Assembly: GCA_025345505.1 (NCBI GenBank)
Contig: JANVCC010000040.1
Location: forward strand, 6,738,073 to 6,802,072
Origin: Todiramphus chloris collaris
Lineage: Eukaryota; Chordata; Aves; Coraciiformes; Alcedinidae
Length of the DNA stretch: 64,000 nucleotides
Direction of reading: 5' to 3'
Positions 12,027 to 24,110 of the stretch are shown here, in pieces. Every line of letters starts with the position of its first letter. Within the stretch, counting starts at the first letter, position 1. A model generated the notes under the pieces. The model made no database searches, had not been told where the DNA came from, and saw nothing but the letters and a program-made list of their open reading frames with translations. Both the position numbers and the translations under genes were made by a program.

Positions 12027-14320
12027 TATGACACCAACTGGCACCGTCTGCTGCCTCGGGGCTATCGAGGCTTTCCTCCAGGTGCATGAGCCTGGGGCTG
12101 CTCTCACCAGTGTCCCCACTGCCAGGGCAGGCCCCCGGGCTGGCCAAGCCATCAGGGCAATGGAGCATTTCACAGGACACTTGCACCTGCCTTTCCCCAG
12201 CCCACGCAGGACTGCAGGGGGACCCTGGCCACCCCCTCGTGCCATCCCTCCCTCCCCTCCTCTGTTAGGAGGCTGTGTGGGGCTTTCTAGGGGTAAAGGG
12301 TCAGACGTGACACATAGGTGTGCACTGGGATGGAGCTGACCCAGCACTTGTGCCTGAGCACGACCAGCATCAGTGCTGCCTGAGGTGGTCACTGGGATGG
12401 CATGAGGACAAGCACCGGGAGGATGAGGGGGTGCTGTGAACACAGCAGTGTTAAGGTACCTCGCTCCCCTGGGAAGCAAGTGGCCAAGCCCAGGGCTGAG
12501 CCACAGAGGCTTTCACAGGGTGGCAGCAAAAGTCAGAAGGGATGGTCAGAGCTGGGTATAGTGGCTACCTCTGGCACTGTCCTTGCCCCAGATCACATCA
12601 GCCTGTCCCATTTTGTGGTTTGGCCTCCTGCTCAGGGTGCTCTGAGCCAATGCCATCCACTCCTGCCCTTTCCAGTGAAACAGGGCCTCCCCTGCCCAGG
12701 TGAGGGGAGCCAGGCATGGCTCCCACCCATGTCCTCCTCTCCCATCACCTCCCCCATCTTCAGCAAACAGCTTCCAGGGGTATCTCCTGCAGCCCAGGAA
12801 TGTCCCCACCCACCACCACACAGACACCAAGACCTCCTTGTCCCCGCTGCCTCTCAGCAGCACCACCAGCCCCCTCTTCTCCCCCAAAGCCAGAGGTGCA
12901 CATTCAGGGAGCAGAGCATCTTCTCAAGGGGGAACAGGCTTCAGCAGCACCTGCCAGCAGGTCACATCCCTCCCTTCTCCAAGCCAGCACATCACCATCA
13001 GGGAATATGCTGCCAGCACAGCTGCAGGTCAGGGCTGGATGCACACAAGCACTTTCCACAGGGTGCACAAGTGTGGTGGGACAATCACTGCTCCAGGGGC
13101 TGTCAGTGGGCTGTCCCCTCCACAGGGCTGTTTATCCAGGGGGTGTATGTGCGTGCACCAGATCAATGTGCTACTGCCTGTAACAATTACAGATCTGTAA
13201 GAAGCAGCAGCCTCTAGAATCCCACATCAGTGTTTTTTGGGGACAGCTGCAGGAGCATCTGACAGCAGGGCCACTTGCTCTGCGCCAAGAGCAGGGTGAA
13301 GACAAGGGCGGGGGGGGAGCAGGCACCACAAAGCCACAAGAGCCGCAGAGGGGGGCCATGCTAACGATCCCCCTTTTCCCTGCCCCTTCCCCTGCTTCAC
13401 TCATTTCAACGGGCTCTCAGCACAGGGCTGACCCCCACCCTCCCAGCCCTGCCAAGCTGTTGAGGCCACTGCAACAGCCACTTCCGTCCTTTGTGCTGAT
13501 CCTGATCAGGAAAATATCGGCTGAACAAGGCAGCCAGGAAGGCAACATGAAGGGGGGGTCCAGCTGTCACCCAAGCTCCTCCACGGGGTGCGAGAGGGGG
13601 AAATGGGGGTGCCTGATGATTAGACCAGAGTCCCCCACAAGGCAGCCCCTGCTCCCTGCACCCCTGAGGACAGGTAGTGGGGCAGCCTCCAGTTTTACAA
13701 AGTGACCTCAGGGTTGTGGGGGGACATGCCAGGAGCCATAGCACCAAAGCAGGGAGCATGGGACAGGTCACTGCCCCAGCAATTCCTGCCTAGCTGTAGG
13801 ATGGCTGAGCAGAGGGATATGAGGCTGGCAGGGTTGGGCATCCTGCTCCAGGCACCTGGTACAGCATCCCGCTCCCAAAAAGGCACATCATGAGTGCGTG
13901 GGACCCAGAGGAATGTGCCCAGCTCTGTGAAAGTGGAGTTCTGGGAACAGAGGAGGAGGAATGAATGAGTCTAGAAAGGGACTTATCCACATTCAGGAGG
14001 AAAAAGCCCAGCACAGGCAGCTTTGCTGCTCTGCTGTGAGTGTCTGAGGGACAGGGTAGGCAAGGGGACAGGGGGAAGTTGAGGGGCTGCAAGGAGAGGT
14101 CTCAAAGGTGAAAAAAAAAAAGCCCAAACAAAACAAAGCAAGCTACAACTCGGTAACAGCCACAGAACCACTTGTCTGCTCTATCTCTCCAAACAATACT
14201 CCTTCACCAGAAGAAAACAGCTCCCAGGGATGTAGGGCTGTTCCCCCCCCCAAGGATCAGACCTTTGGCCAAAGGGGCCTCTGTGCTCCTTGGGCACAGA
14301 GGAGATGGAGTCCAGTGCTT
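12027..14320. other. CCDC69 3'UTR and convergent intergenic region
   Basis: This 2.3 kb separates the CCDC69 stop codon from the end of the minus-strand transporter gene. No canonical AATAAA was found on the plus strand here, so the CCDC69 3' end cannot be placed from sequence. Several plus-strand open frames in 12.4-13.2 kb are proline/serine-rich, match no family I know and have no splice context. Nothing else was recognised. Confidence 0.5.
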
Positions 14321-14326
14321 TTTATT
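14321..14326 (-). terminator. AATAAA poly(A) signal overlapping the transporter stop codon
   Basis: On the minus strand the last codons read GGG CAA TAA followed by AAA, so the TAA stop at 14324-14322 lies inside the hexamer AATAAA. If used, cleavage 10-30 nt downstream would leave a 3'UTR of only about 10-30 nt. A longer 3'UTR using a later signal is possible. Confidence 0.55.
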
Positions 14327-17300
14327 GCCCTGGAGCAGACTGGTACCTTACAGTCCCAGGGGGCTCCAGGGCCAGCTCCCTGCCCATGCTTCCCAGCAGC
14401 TCCCGGGGGGCTGCTCCTTCAGGCTGGCAGCTCTCGGTGCTGTGCCAGATCCCATAGCCAAAGTAAATGAGGAAACCTGGAAACAGGCAGAACAAGGTGT
14501 GTTGGGGGGGTGCTCTCTTCCCTCCCCTCCCAGCCACAAAGTTCCGACTCCTTGAGACCACACATCCCCTCCCACCACCCTTTGACATTAAGTTCAGCAT
14601 CTCTTCCATCCACCCACAGTGCTCTGCAGCCAGCTTTAGTGCCGCAGGCTCTCAAACTACCTGTGCTTCACCCAAGGAGGTTGCCACCAGCTCTGGGACC
14701 TCAAGGGATGCCGGGCTTACCGATAGCCATCCAGAGCAGGTACCGCAGCCAGGCAGTCACACTGAGCCGGGCCATCAGGATGCTGTTGATGATGATGCCA
14801 AGGAGCGGCAGGAAGGGCAGGCAGGGAACCTTCAGGGACCAAGCACAAGGGAATGGGGTCATGCCTTCACAAAGAGGCACTGGCTGGCCTGCAGGCTGGG
14901 GTTTCACAACCCACTTGGGCTCTTTGCTGCCTTGGCTAGCTGCTGATGGGTGAGGGGAAGCACAGCCTGGCTGTCAGGCTCAGAGACTTCAGCTGGGACT
15001 GCAGCCTGTGCTGGAGAGGGATGCTCATGGAAAGTGATTTTGTTGACAGGTCCTGCACTGTGGCAGGAGGTGCTGCAGGATTTACAGGGGAGACAGTAAA
15101 CCACCAGCAAAACTAATTCAGGGTGTCAGGACTGGGTTTGTTTTTACTGAAGAGCAGCTCTGATTTGTGCAGCAGGCCGTGGGCTCAGCTGGGGCTGCAG
15201 GAGGTGCCCCTTTGGCCTGTAAGACAGAGGGAAGGAGCAGGGAGCCTCATGATCCCTACAGAAAACCCCATGAGCTGGCTGATACCTCCAATAGCACTTT
15301 GTTCAATGTAGACACAGCAAAGGTCTCTGCCTGACCTGAAGCAGAAGGAACACCCCTGATGCAACGCAGGCCTTCCCCCACAAGGCTGTGGCACTTGCCT
15401 CCTCTCTGTCCCCTGGTCCTTTTCCCAGCACCAGGCTGTGTACTCACCATGAAGGATGCTCTCTCCCGGCTCTGAGGCTGCCTCCAGATGAGCAGAGCTG
15501 CCACCAGGATCCCCAGGAGAGGCAGAACCAGAGCGGTGATGCACCAGGCACCCCTGGCTTGGAGGCAGGACAGCCCCACAGTGCTCACCCAGCTCACGGT
15601 GCAGACCAGGGCAGCTGTGGAGGGACCACAGCAGCGTGCCAGGGCAGCTCTGAGCTCATCCCTCTCCTCAGCTGCAGCGTGCAAAGCTGCTGTGGTGGGA
15701 GGGATAAAGAACAACCAGAGGACAGTGCTGGGTGCCTTATCATGGCAGGTTTTGTCTCCACTCTGTGAAGTGGATGGAGTGGGAGGTTTCCCAAGGTCCC
15801 ACTGGGGCAGCCAGCCATGTGGCAGCTGGGAGAGGGTAGGACGGAGCCAGGCAGGTCCTGCCTGCATCCTGCTGCCAGGTGGTTTTCTGCAAGCAGGAAC
15901 CTGCCAGCCCATACTACAGCAGCAATGTTCCTCATGGGTACCCCCACATCAGCTCCCCATAAAGCCCATCCATCACTCCTGGGCATACCTGCAACTGCCA
16001 GAGCCCAGGCCACCATGGCAGAGGAACATGGGGTGGGACATGGGGGTGGCTGGACAAGATGGTCCCACCAGAGCTGCACAGTTGGGACCTTCCTCTCAAG
16101 AGCACCCTGAACACTGAGTTCAGGCCGATACCTGAGGAGCAAATATTGGACATTGAGGCACATGAGTGTGCACCAAGGGCAGTGCCCTGCCCCAGGCATG
16201 GCCAAAACCAGAAGCTGGGTGAGCCTCATCCCCTGTCCCCAGCAGCCTCACCTGAGCAGCAGCACACAGCCAGCCACCAGTGAGTAGGCCAGCAGCGTGC
16301 TAATGGACACCGTGTCAACCAGGGATTTCAGGTCAAAGAGGAGGGCCAGGAGAGCTGCAGGGATGAGAAGCTCTTTCAGCCTCCCAGCAGAGCTAGCAGC
16401 GCTGCTGCTGAGCCCATCTCAGCAGTGCTCTCCCCCTGCCCACCCCGTCTTCCTGACACCCCCTGTTACAGGACTCAGGCACCTCAATGAGCTAAGCATG
16501 CTTCAGCCACCAGTATGAAGCATCCTGCCACCCCAGAGAAGCTCAGCTGGTGTCCAGGACAGCATTGAGGCCAAATGGCCTCTCACCCACAGGAAGGAGA
16601 CCTCCCTCTGCACTGGGAGGATATTGGCAAGCTAAGGGGTTCGTGTTGTCTCACTGGAAGACGACACCCACCAAGCCCTGCTCAAAGTTGAGTAAACCAA
16701 CTGCTCACCCACCTGCCACTCCTCCAGACACTAGTGTTGCCACCACAGGGCACTGACGACGACTAACTTTGGCCAGAGGTTTGAAGAGGAGCCCATCTCG
16801 AGCCATTGCATACAGAATCCGTGCCATGGGGAACATGGAGCCCAGGAGGCTGCAGAGGGGGGAGAAAATGAGGAAGAAGAGGGCAGGCATTAAGGAAGTC
16901 CCCATCCTGCCTTTCGATCCCCCTTAGGTGCCAAGGGAGCTCCCATTCATCTGTATGGTCCATGAACATCTCAAGACCATGCTGACAAGACCAGCACCTC
17001 CCTCACCATGAAGTGAGGGACAGTATTGGGAAAGTGATGGCCACAGGTCATTGGGAGCCCTGTACACACAGAGACACCCCAGTCTGCCCCTGCAGAGTTA
17101 CAGCGTCACCAAACACCTGACCACTTCCTCAGACTCTGGAGTAAAAGCAACATGCTGAGGGTTTTGGTTGCTCTCCTTGATCAAGAGGGACCAGGCTGGA
17201 AACAACAGGGTTTGTGAGGAAGGGATGAGGGATTTTGGCTGAGCAGGGCAGTCAGAAGGAAGGGGTTGGGGATAGCTCCTGGATGTGTTCTAGCTCCAGG

Positions 17301-19481
17301 GCAACCTTGTTCTGAGCTACAGAGCAGTCAGCAGAGGACTCCGCTCACCTGGTCGTCAGAGCACACAGTGACCCCACAGCCACAGCATGCTTTGCACTGC
17401 TCCAGCCAACATATTCAAAAGCTGCTGGGAGTGGGCTCATGGTGTCCAGGAGGTAGTAGGGCATCATCAGGGTGAGGGCAGTAGACACCCCAAAGTACAT
17501 GAGGAAGCAGATGAGGAGGGAGAGGATGATGCCAATGGGGATGGATCTCTGTGGGTCCCTCACTTCTTCCCCTGGGGAGGAGAAGCTCAGCTAAAACCAG
17601 ATGCTCATTTAATCATAGAATCATTTAGGTTGCAAAGACCCTTAAGATCATTAATTCCAACCATTAATGCATCACTGTCAAGTTCACCAAAATGTGCATG
17701 GCATGCTAAGAGCCCAGCTCAGTCTGGAGAGCATATCCCCCCCACCAGAGACACAAAGGCCTTCTAGCAAGGACCACTAGACATCCTGGGCTCCAGGGTT
17801 ATGGGAACATGGACTGACTCTGCTTGAGGATTAGCCCAGTAATGCCACATGGACTCTTGTAGCTCATCTGAGCATGGAGGACAGGAGAGAGCAGCTGTGG
17901 CACAGAGGTGGGAACGTGCCCATTCCCAGCCCAGCCCTACACCAGCTCCCAGGGCTGCAGGAAGGACCATTGCCATGGCCCCCCAGCCTGGAGGGAAGGG
18001 TCCCACTGGCATCTCTCCCCACCTCACTTACCCGTGGTGGCGATGCAGTCAAACCCAACGAAGGCATAGAAACAGGTAGAGGCTCCAGCCAAGGTCCCAG
18101 TGAAACCGTAGGGCATGAAGCCTCCCACCCCAAAGGCACTGGTCATGTTGTCAGCCACAGACTGGTTCCTGAGAGGCGGAGGAAGAGTCAGGCTGTGCAG
18201 AGGGTCAGTGCTATGGGGTCCCAGGGCAAGGCCAGGCCAAACAGTCCATCCAACCCACTCATCCCTCCAGCATCAACCCAACAGGGCTGACAACTTTGGC
18301 TCTTCACTGCATTGCCAACAGGGCAGGGGAAATGAGATAAAGCGGGATTTCCTGGGACAAAGCATGAGGGGGATGACCCAGCCATCGCCTCTGAAGGCAT
18401 CACAGGGAGAGCAGAGCCCTTCATACCCAGCCTTGGGGGCAGCTGCCCATGGCAGGTCATCCTCCCTGAGCTTCCAGTTGCTTATGTCACCTTTGATGAA
18501 GCCACTCATTGTGACAAAGAGCAGGACAAGCAAGTTGAGAGCTGTGAAGGCTTTGTTGACTACGGTGGACTCCTTCACTCCAAAGGAAAGAAGCCCTGGG
18601 GATGAAAAGAGCAAAACTGGTCAAACCCCTTGGATGACACCAGGCCCTGGGCAGATGGTAAAGGGGGACAGTGGTAGAGTCAGGAGGATCTGAAGATTTC
18701 CCCAAATTCCCCTTGTATTCTCCATTCTTTGCTCAGGGAAATGGCAAAGGCCCAGAGGGGTCAGCACCATCCTGAAAAGCCCATGATGGAGTGAGCCCAT
18801 CCTACATGATGGAGGGTGGCACAGGAGGAGGCATCCTACCTGCCAGCAGGACCACCAGGCCAGCAGCAAAGGCATCAGGGTGCTCTGCCAGCCCCACAGA
18901 GCTCATAGATGCATGAGTGCCCCAAAACCTCCCCATCTTCTTGCCGAGGAGCTGGTCAAAGGTGGCACTCCAGGCTCGGGCAACGCTGGCAGTACCTGAG
19001 GAGAGGTGGCAGCAGGGGCAGTGATCGTGGTCCTGTGGGGTCTGGGAAAGACTCCCAGCAAAGCCACCAATGCAAAGGAAAGCCAGAGGGATCAAAAGAG
19101 CCTTATACCAATGACACAGGACAGCAGCAGATTCCACCCAGCGATGAATGCCCACAGCTCGCCCACTGCCACATAGCTGTAGAGATAGGCAGACCCAGCC
19201 AGGGGCACACGGGCCCCGAACTCAGCATAGCAGAGCCCTGCCAGAGCAGACACCGCGGCTGCAATCAGGAAAGAAAGGACAATGCTGGGGCCAGAGCTGG
19301 TCTTGGCCACTTCCCCTGCCAGGATGTAGACGCCAGCCCCCAGTGTACTGCCCACTCCCAAGGCAATGAGGTCCACGGTGGAGAGGCAGCGGCGGAGGCT
19401 GGAGCTCTCCGAGCCGGATGGGACTCGCTTTCTGCGGGAAAGCATCTTCAAAACAGAGAGCAGGCAGCCCCAGCACGGCAT
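14322..19481 (-). CDS. SLC7A2-type (CAT family) cationic amino acid transporter, eleven coding exons
   Basis: Coding exons, high to low: 19481-19109, 18995-18840, 18595-18427, 18168-18032, 17571-17349, 16849-16713, 16354-16252, 16131-15989, 15689-15448, 14829-14721 and 14476-14322. Phases agree throughout and give about 648 residues, close to CAT2 (about 658). Family members carry arginine, lysine and ornithine across the plasma membrane through 14 transmembrane helices. Signature blocks are [32 protein letters not shown] with the conserved glutamate, [67 protein letters not shown] and ARDGLLF. Exon 4 begins with two N-glycosylation sequons (NQS, NMT) in the expected extracellular loop. A splice acceptor (CCCGCAG) abuts the ATG, so an untranslated first exon lies upstream. 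The loop after the [10 protein letters not shown] block (exons 8-9) is diverged and its junction is my least certain. Identity resembles CAT2 most, but I cannot exclude CAT3. Confidence 0.9.
17605..17705 (-). repeat. CR1 LINE 3' fragment in a transporter intron
   Basis: The plus strand reads AATCATAGAATCATTTAGG, then AAAGACCCTTAAGATCATT and a CCAACCATTAATG-type block, the reverse complement of a diverged CR1 3' end. It sits in the intron between exons 4 and 5 of the minus-strand transporter gene. Confidence 0.8.
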
Positions 19482-22400
19482 CTGCGGGAGAGGAAAGCAG
19501 CCAGTGTGAGGACACTACCGCCCCATAGGCACCAGGGGTGTGACCCAAACCCAGCCTGGACATTTTCCTTGCAGCTCCCATCATCTACATGGTGCTTCCC
19601 AGACTCTCTGGGTGCCTCCTTTTCTGTCTCTGCCCAAAATCCAGCCCACTTGGGAGCAAGATGGGGCTAAAGGGGCTGTCATCCCCAGTGAGAAGTGGAG
19701 CAATGTATAACCTGGGTTTGCTGGGCTCTGATTTGTTCTATGGTGAGGGGGGGACAAGGACACCTGCTTGTCACCAGCTCAGAAAGTCCTATTGCTGCAG
19801 CATTCCCTGCAGGGACACAGGGCCAGCATTGTCCCAGCTTCAACACTGACACTATCTGAAGTCATAGAATCATTCAGGTTGCAAAAGATCTTTAAGATCA
19901 TTGAGACCAACAGTTAACCCAGCACTGCCAAGTCCACCACTCAAATGCAGAAACCAGGCCAGAGAAGGAGGGATAGGAGATGCTCTACTCATTCTTCCAG
20001 ACATTGGCCTTGAAGCACACAAGGAAGGAGCTATCTGCTCAGCTGAAGATGATCCCACAGCACACATAACTGTGGGTCAATGGCACAGCTCAGACAGAGA
20101 CTGGGTCCCCTGGGCCATCAGCCTTTACCGCAATGATGGCGCTTGCTCACGGATGGGGATGTCAGCCCAGCAGAAACCCCCAACTGTGTTGTATTTGTGC
20201 TTGGTATGGCATGCCTGGGGTTTGTGTGCCTTCCCCAGGAGCTCCCAGGGGCTGCTATGTTTCCACATCCACATGGTGCTACCAGAACCTCCAGGTTACC
20301 CTGCAGCAAAGCAAAGTTCATGCTGCAAACTTCAAATCCCACAACCAGCTACTTACAGGGACCTGTCTCAAAACCCTACCCACAAGCCCATCCCACCATC
20401 TCCAAGAATCTCCACACTGTCCCTGCTGCAGCTTGGAGCCTGGAGCAGACAGGGAACCCCTTAGATCAGGGCCCAACACCCTGATCTACAGGATAGGGTA
20501 CTGTAAATCCTTGCGGCACAAGGAACCGCAACCTCCAAGACAGCTACTGTGTCTCCTGCAGGCTGGAGAGCCACTGGCCAAACCCAGTCAGCTAGGGCTG
20601 CCTTCCTGCACCCCCCAGCAGCACCCATCCCCTGCACACCACCAGTCCCACCCAAGGCATTGCACCCTGATGACTTTCCCTTTTTCTGCAAACGAACAAC
20701 TTACTCCAGCCATCCTTTGGGAAAACTGCTCCAGCTGTGAGCCAACAGGGACTGCGAGGACCAGGCAGCCCCTGTTACTTTCTCCCCTTAAATCCCTTTT
20801 GGGAGCACCCTGGCCCTCCCCCCGCTGACCACCGCTCCAGGCTGCACAATGGGAAATCTATGCAGAAATATTTTTCCCACAACGCCTTCCAAATCATACA
20901 CACAAGCCTGCAATGCTAATAAGCTCAGAGGCATTATTGGAGGAGTTTAGTAACATTTCAAAGTTGCCCTTGAAAGTGGAAGGGGGAACCTCCTTCCCTC
21001 TCTCCCCACAACCCTCACCTCAATCTGTGGAGGAGGTTTTGGAGGAAATCCAGGAGTAGAAACACGGCCAGGTAGAGATGCAGGGGTGCATGTCCCTACA
21101 GCTGTAACTGCACCCAGGCTCAGCTGTCCCTGGGGATCACAGAGGGAGGTGAGCAGGTCCATGGGCTAACTGCAGCAGCAAGGCAGAGGAGCAGAGCCGC
21201 AAATCCATGGGATGTTTGTAGCAGCACATCCAGCTGTAGCTCCCAAAGGCAAGATCCTGAGGCTGCTTGCACTCCCACAGTATTTAGACACCCAGATCCC
21301 AGTTACTGCCCCCACCTTGCCACAGGCCCACTGCATGGAGACAGCAGTCTTAGATAAAGAAAAAACACACAAGCAGTCCAAATGCAGCTTGTAGCAGAGC
21401 AGGCAGCAGCACCACACATCACCAACTCCTCCAGCCTTGCCCTGCGACCAGAGCTAGGACTGCAGCTCTCAACTCAAGCAACACCAGACCCATCTCAGCC
21501 CCAAGCTCCCACTGTAGCTGAGGGGTGGGGTTTTAAGGTTGCACCAAGAACCAAGTGCTCTTCCAGGATAAAAGGCACAAGCACCATGGAGGACCCTAAT
21601 ACAGGGCTTCCCACCTAAAGTACAGCCTACAGAGACTAAGCAGCAGACAACAAGGCTGAGATGAGTCCAGGGCTGGGCTTAAATAGGGACCCAGGGCTGT
21701 GTGGGAGGGGGGGTCCAGGTGAGGCTGCTCAGGGCCAGTAAGATATATAAGTGCCCTTAGCCCAGCCCAGCCCTTCTCTCTTTAGAGGGCCTGGGCTGTA
21801 GTGTGGCCTGACTGGTTTTTTTGGTTTTTTTTTTTTTGGTTTTTTTTTTTTTTTTCCAGCCTAGTAGGAGAATAGAATTAAGGGTTGGGGTTCTGAGGAA
21901 AGGTAGGGAGCTGGTATTTTGTAGGGAGGTATGATCTTTGATTCAAATTATTTATTTATTTTTGTAATGCTAAGAGTGAATTTATTTAAAGCGTTTGGGG
22001 ACAAAAGCTTCTTAGGCTGTGATATAATTCAGCGTATCTTCTAGCTTGTAATGAGCAGCAGTGGACATCAGCCATGAAGAAACAAAGCTAGCAACATCTA
22101 AAGCACCTGAAGCATAGGTGTATGCTCTACTGCCCTGTCCTGGCTGTATGGGGCACCTGTGAGCTGATGGGCTGGCACCTCTGGGGCAGGGTTGCTCAGC
22201 ACACCATTATGCAGCCAAGAGCACTGGGAGAAGAGCAGGACTGTTGCCTTGCAGTGCAGGGTGAACAAAGCTGTCCTTGTCACCCACGCTGTCTCACGAG
22301 GGAGGTCTGCAGACACCAACGCCAGCCTGAGGGAACATTTCCCCAAGGGAACAACAGGGCATGAACAAGTAGTTGGTGGTAGCTGGCCATGAGGGTCTCC

Positions 22401-23150
22401 CCTTTCCAGGGTGCTTCCAGTCCCCTAGGGAAGCACAGCCCTGTGGTTGTGTGTCAGCTATGGGCATGTCACCTGCAGTCCAGGGTCCCTGCTGCCAGGA
22501 CCGCCATTTCCTAGGGCAGGTAGGGCTGAGCAGCTCAGTTGCCTTGCAGCCTCAGGGCGACGCTCACCCCAGCAAGTACCATCAGGGCTTAGATGCCAGG
22601 AAAGTTATATGCCAGCAGCCTTCAGCATCTCAAGGAGCTTTATCTGCTTCTTCTGGTATCAGCCAGACTACACACACCACTGCCTGTGGCTCCTGGGAAG
22701 CCTACCAGGTCTTTCAGCCCTTCTTTCTGCAGCTTCTGTGCTGGCTGAGGCAGAGGATGGTGGTAAGGAAGGAGCGGGGTTAACTTGGATGAGGCAGGGA
22801 AGAAAACAGCCTCGGGGCACTGCAGGCAGGGTACAGCCTGTGAGGAGCATCTTGAGAGACCCGGTGTGCACTCCAAGGTCTTCTCATCCCTGTGCCTGCA
22901 GCACAGGAGGGAACAGTAAGCTGCTGCTCCCCAGCTCCCCGTGCCAGTGCAGCCCCTGCCCCACAGCTGCTCCTTGGAGGGCCCTGCTCAGCACATGCCC
23001 CCGTAAGTAAGCCCTGGGGGACACCACCCCACACACCTGCCCCCTTGGCTTTGGCAGAGACGGTCAGGGATGGGTGTTTCCCAACCACACCAGGGAAGGG
23101 GGTGGTCTGGTGGAGGTGGGAGGCAGCAGGAGCAGCCCGGGAGGCAGCAG
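19482..23150. other. Transporter 5' region and intergenic DNA before ANXA6
   Basis: This interval must contain at least one untranslated 5' exon and the promoter of the minus-strand transporter, because an acceptor abuts its start codon, but I could not place either. It also holds a CR1 fragment near 19.9 kb, a TATATAA-like word near 21745 and a pair of T-rich tracts at about 21820-21856. No protein-coding exon was recognised. Confidence 0.5.
19862..19945 (-). repeat. CR1 LINE 3' fragment upstream of the transporter
   Basis: The plus strand reads TCATAGAATCATTCAGGTTG, AAAAGATCTTTAAGATCATT and GAGACCAACAGTTAACCCAG, the reverse complement of a CR1 3' end closely similar to the copies at 11203 and 17605. 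About 85 bp are recognisable. Confidence 0.8.
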
Positions 23151-24110
23151 GGTACCCTGCGCCCCGGTGTCCATCAGGAAACCGGCGGGCACGGGGCGAT
23201 GGAAGGGGTGACATTCCCGCAGTCCAAGCGCAATCTCCGTTATCACCTTGCACCGCCTGCGTCACCGCCGCTGGCACGCGGCCCCTGCGCGCACCGCGGG
23301 GGGCTTCGCTGCCAAGGGACCCCTCTCTCCGCACCCCGGCACGGGCGGGGCGCTCCTGCGGGCGGCATCGGGTCCCCCTGCGCCGCGAGCACCCAGCCCC
23401 GAGGGACAGAGGTCCGGCATGGCGGCGGGGGTGGGAGCGCGGCCCTGAGCCGTGGCAGGCGGGGACTGGCGGGCTGTCGAGCGGTGACGTCTCGGCGGGA
23501 GGAAGCAGCTGCCGGGTAAGGACGAGCCGCAGGGCACCAGTGCGCGCCGCAGGACACCAGTACGAGCCGCAGGACACCAGTACGAGCCGCAGGACACCAG
23601 TACGAGCCGCGGGGCCGGCGGGCGGCTCTTCTGCGGTTCACCCGCGCAGGCCTCGGCGCCGCTCGTAAGTGTGCGATGGCGGGGGGGCACCGCGCTGCCT
23701 CCGGGCAGAGCCGCCGCGGTGCCGGGCGAGGGGAGGGAAGCTCTGGCGTGGGGAGCTGTGCTAGCGGAGGCTCCCCGCGAGGGGTGGCTGCGGGGGGACA
23801 GAGATACCCTTGCTCGCTTTTTCTTCTTGTGAAAGATGGTTCCTGTCGGGAAAGCCCCTTCCTTTTGTAGCACAAGCCCGGGGGCTGCAGCGCCGGCGGG
23901 TTCGTGTTTGGGTGGGCGCTGGGGTCGCTGCGGGGCCCTGGGGTGTGTCCCGCCTGAGATGCGCCTTTGTCGGTGCCCCGGTGCTGCGGCGGCTGCGGAA
24001 ACGCCCATCCCTCCGGGCAGGAGTCTCGGCCGGGCTCCCTGGAGAGGATCCCCTGAGTCGGTACCCGAGTTCTGCACAGGCAAACGCACCGTACGGTATC
24101 CCGGCGGCAC
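23150..24110 (+). promoter_or_regulatory. ANXA6: CpG-island promoter and untranslated first exon region of ANXA6
   Basis: The composition changes abruptly to very high GC with dense CpG. Two plausible first-exon donors are present: GCCGG/GTAAGG at 23516 and CGCTC/GTAAGT at 23665. Either would splice to the acceptor at 26071 in front of the exon with the ANXA6 start codon. No TATA box was seen. Because transporter transcription also starts to the left, part of this island could act in both directions; that is inference. Confidence 0.65.
23521..23610. repeat. 20-bp minisatellite, about 4.5 copies
   Basis: Units start exactly at 23521, 23541, 23561, 23581 and 23601 (partial). The unit is TACGAGCCGCAGGACACCAG; the third and fourth copies are identical to it and the first two differ at a few bases. 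It begins five bases after the donor-like GTAAGG at 23516, so it lies either at the very start of intron 1 or within the 5'UTR if the downstream donor is used. Confidence 0.95.

Noticed and set aside
21740-21760. TATATAA-like word as a TATA box of the transporter or a plus-strand gene
   Set aside because: No exon or start could be linked to it on either strand.
23262-24110. 282-codon minus-strand open frame in the ANXA6 CpG island
   Set aside because: GC-rich DNA lacks stop codons; the translation is Pro/Ala/Arg-rich and runs through the minisatellite.
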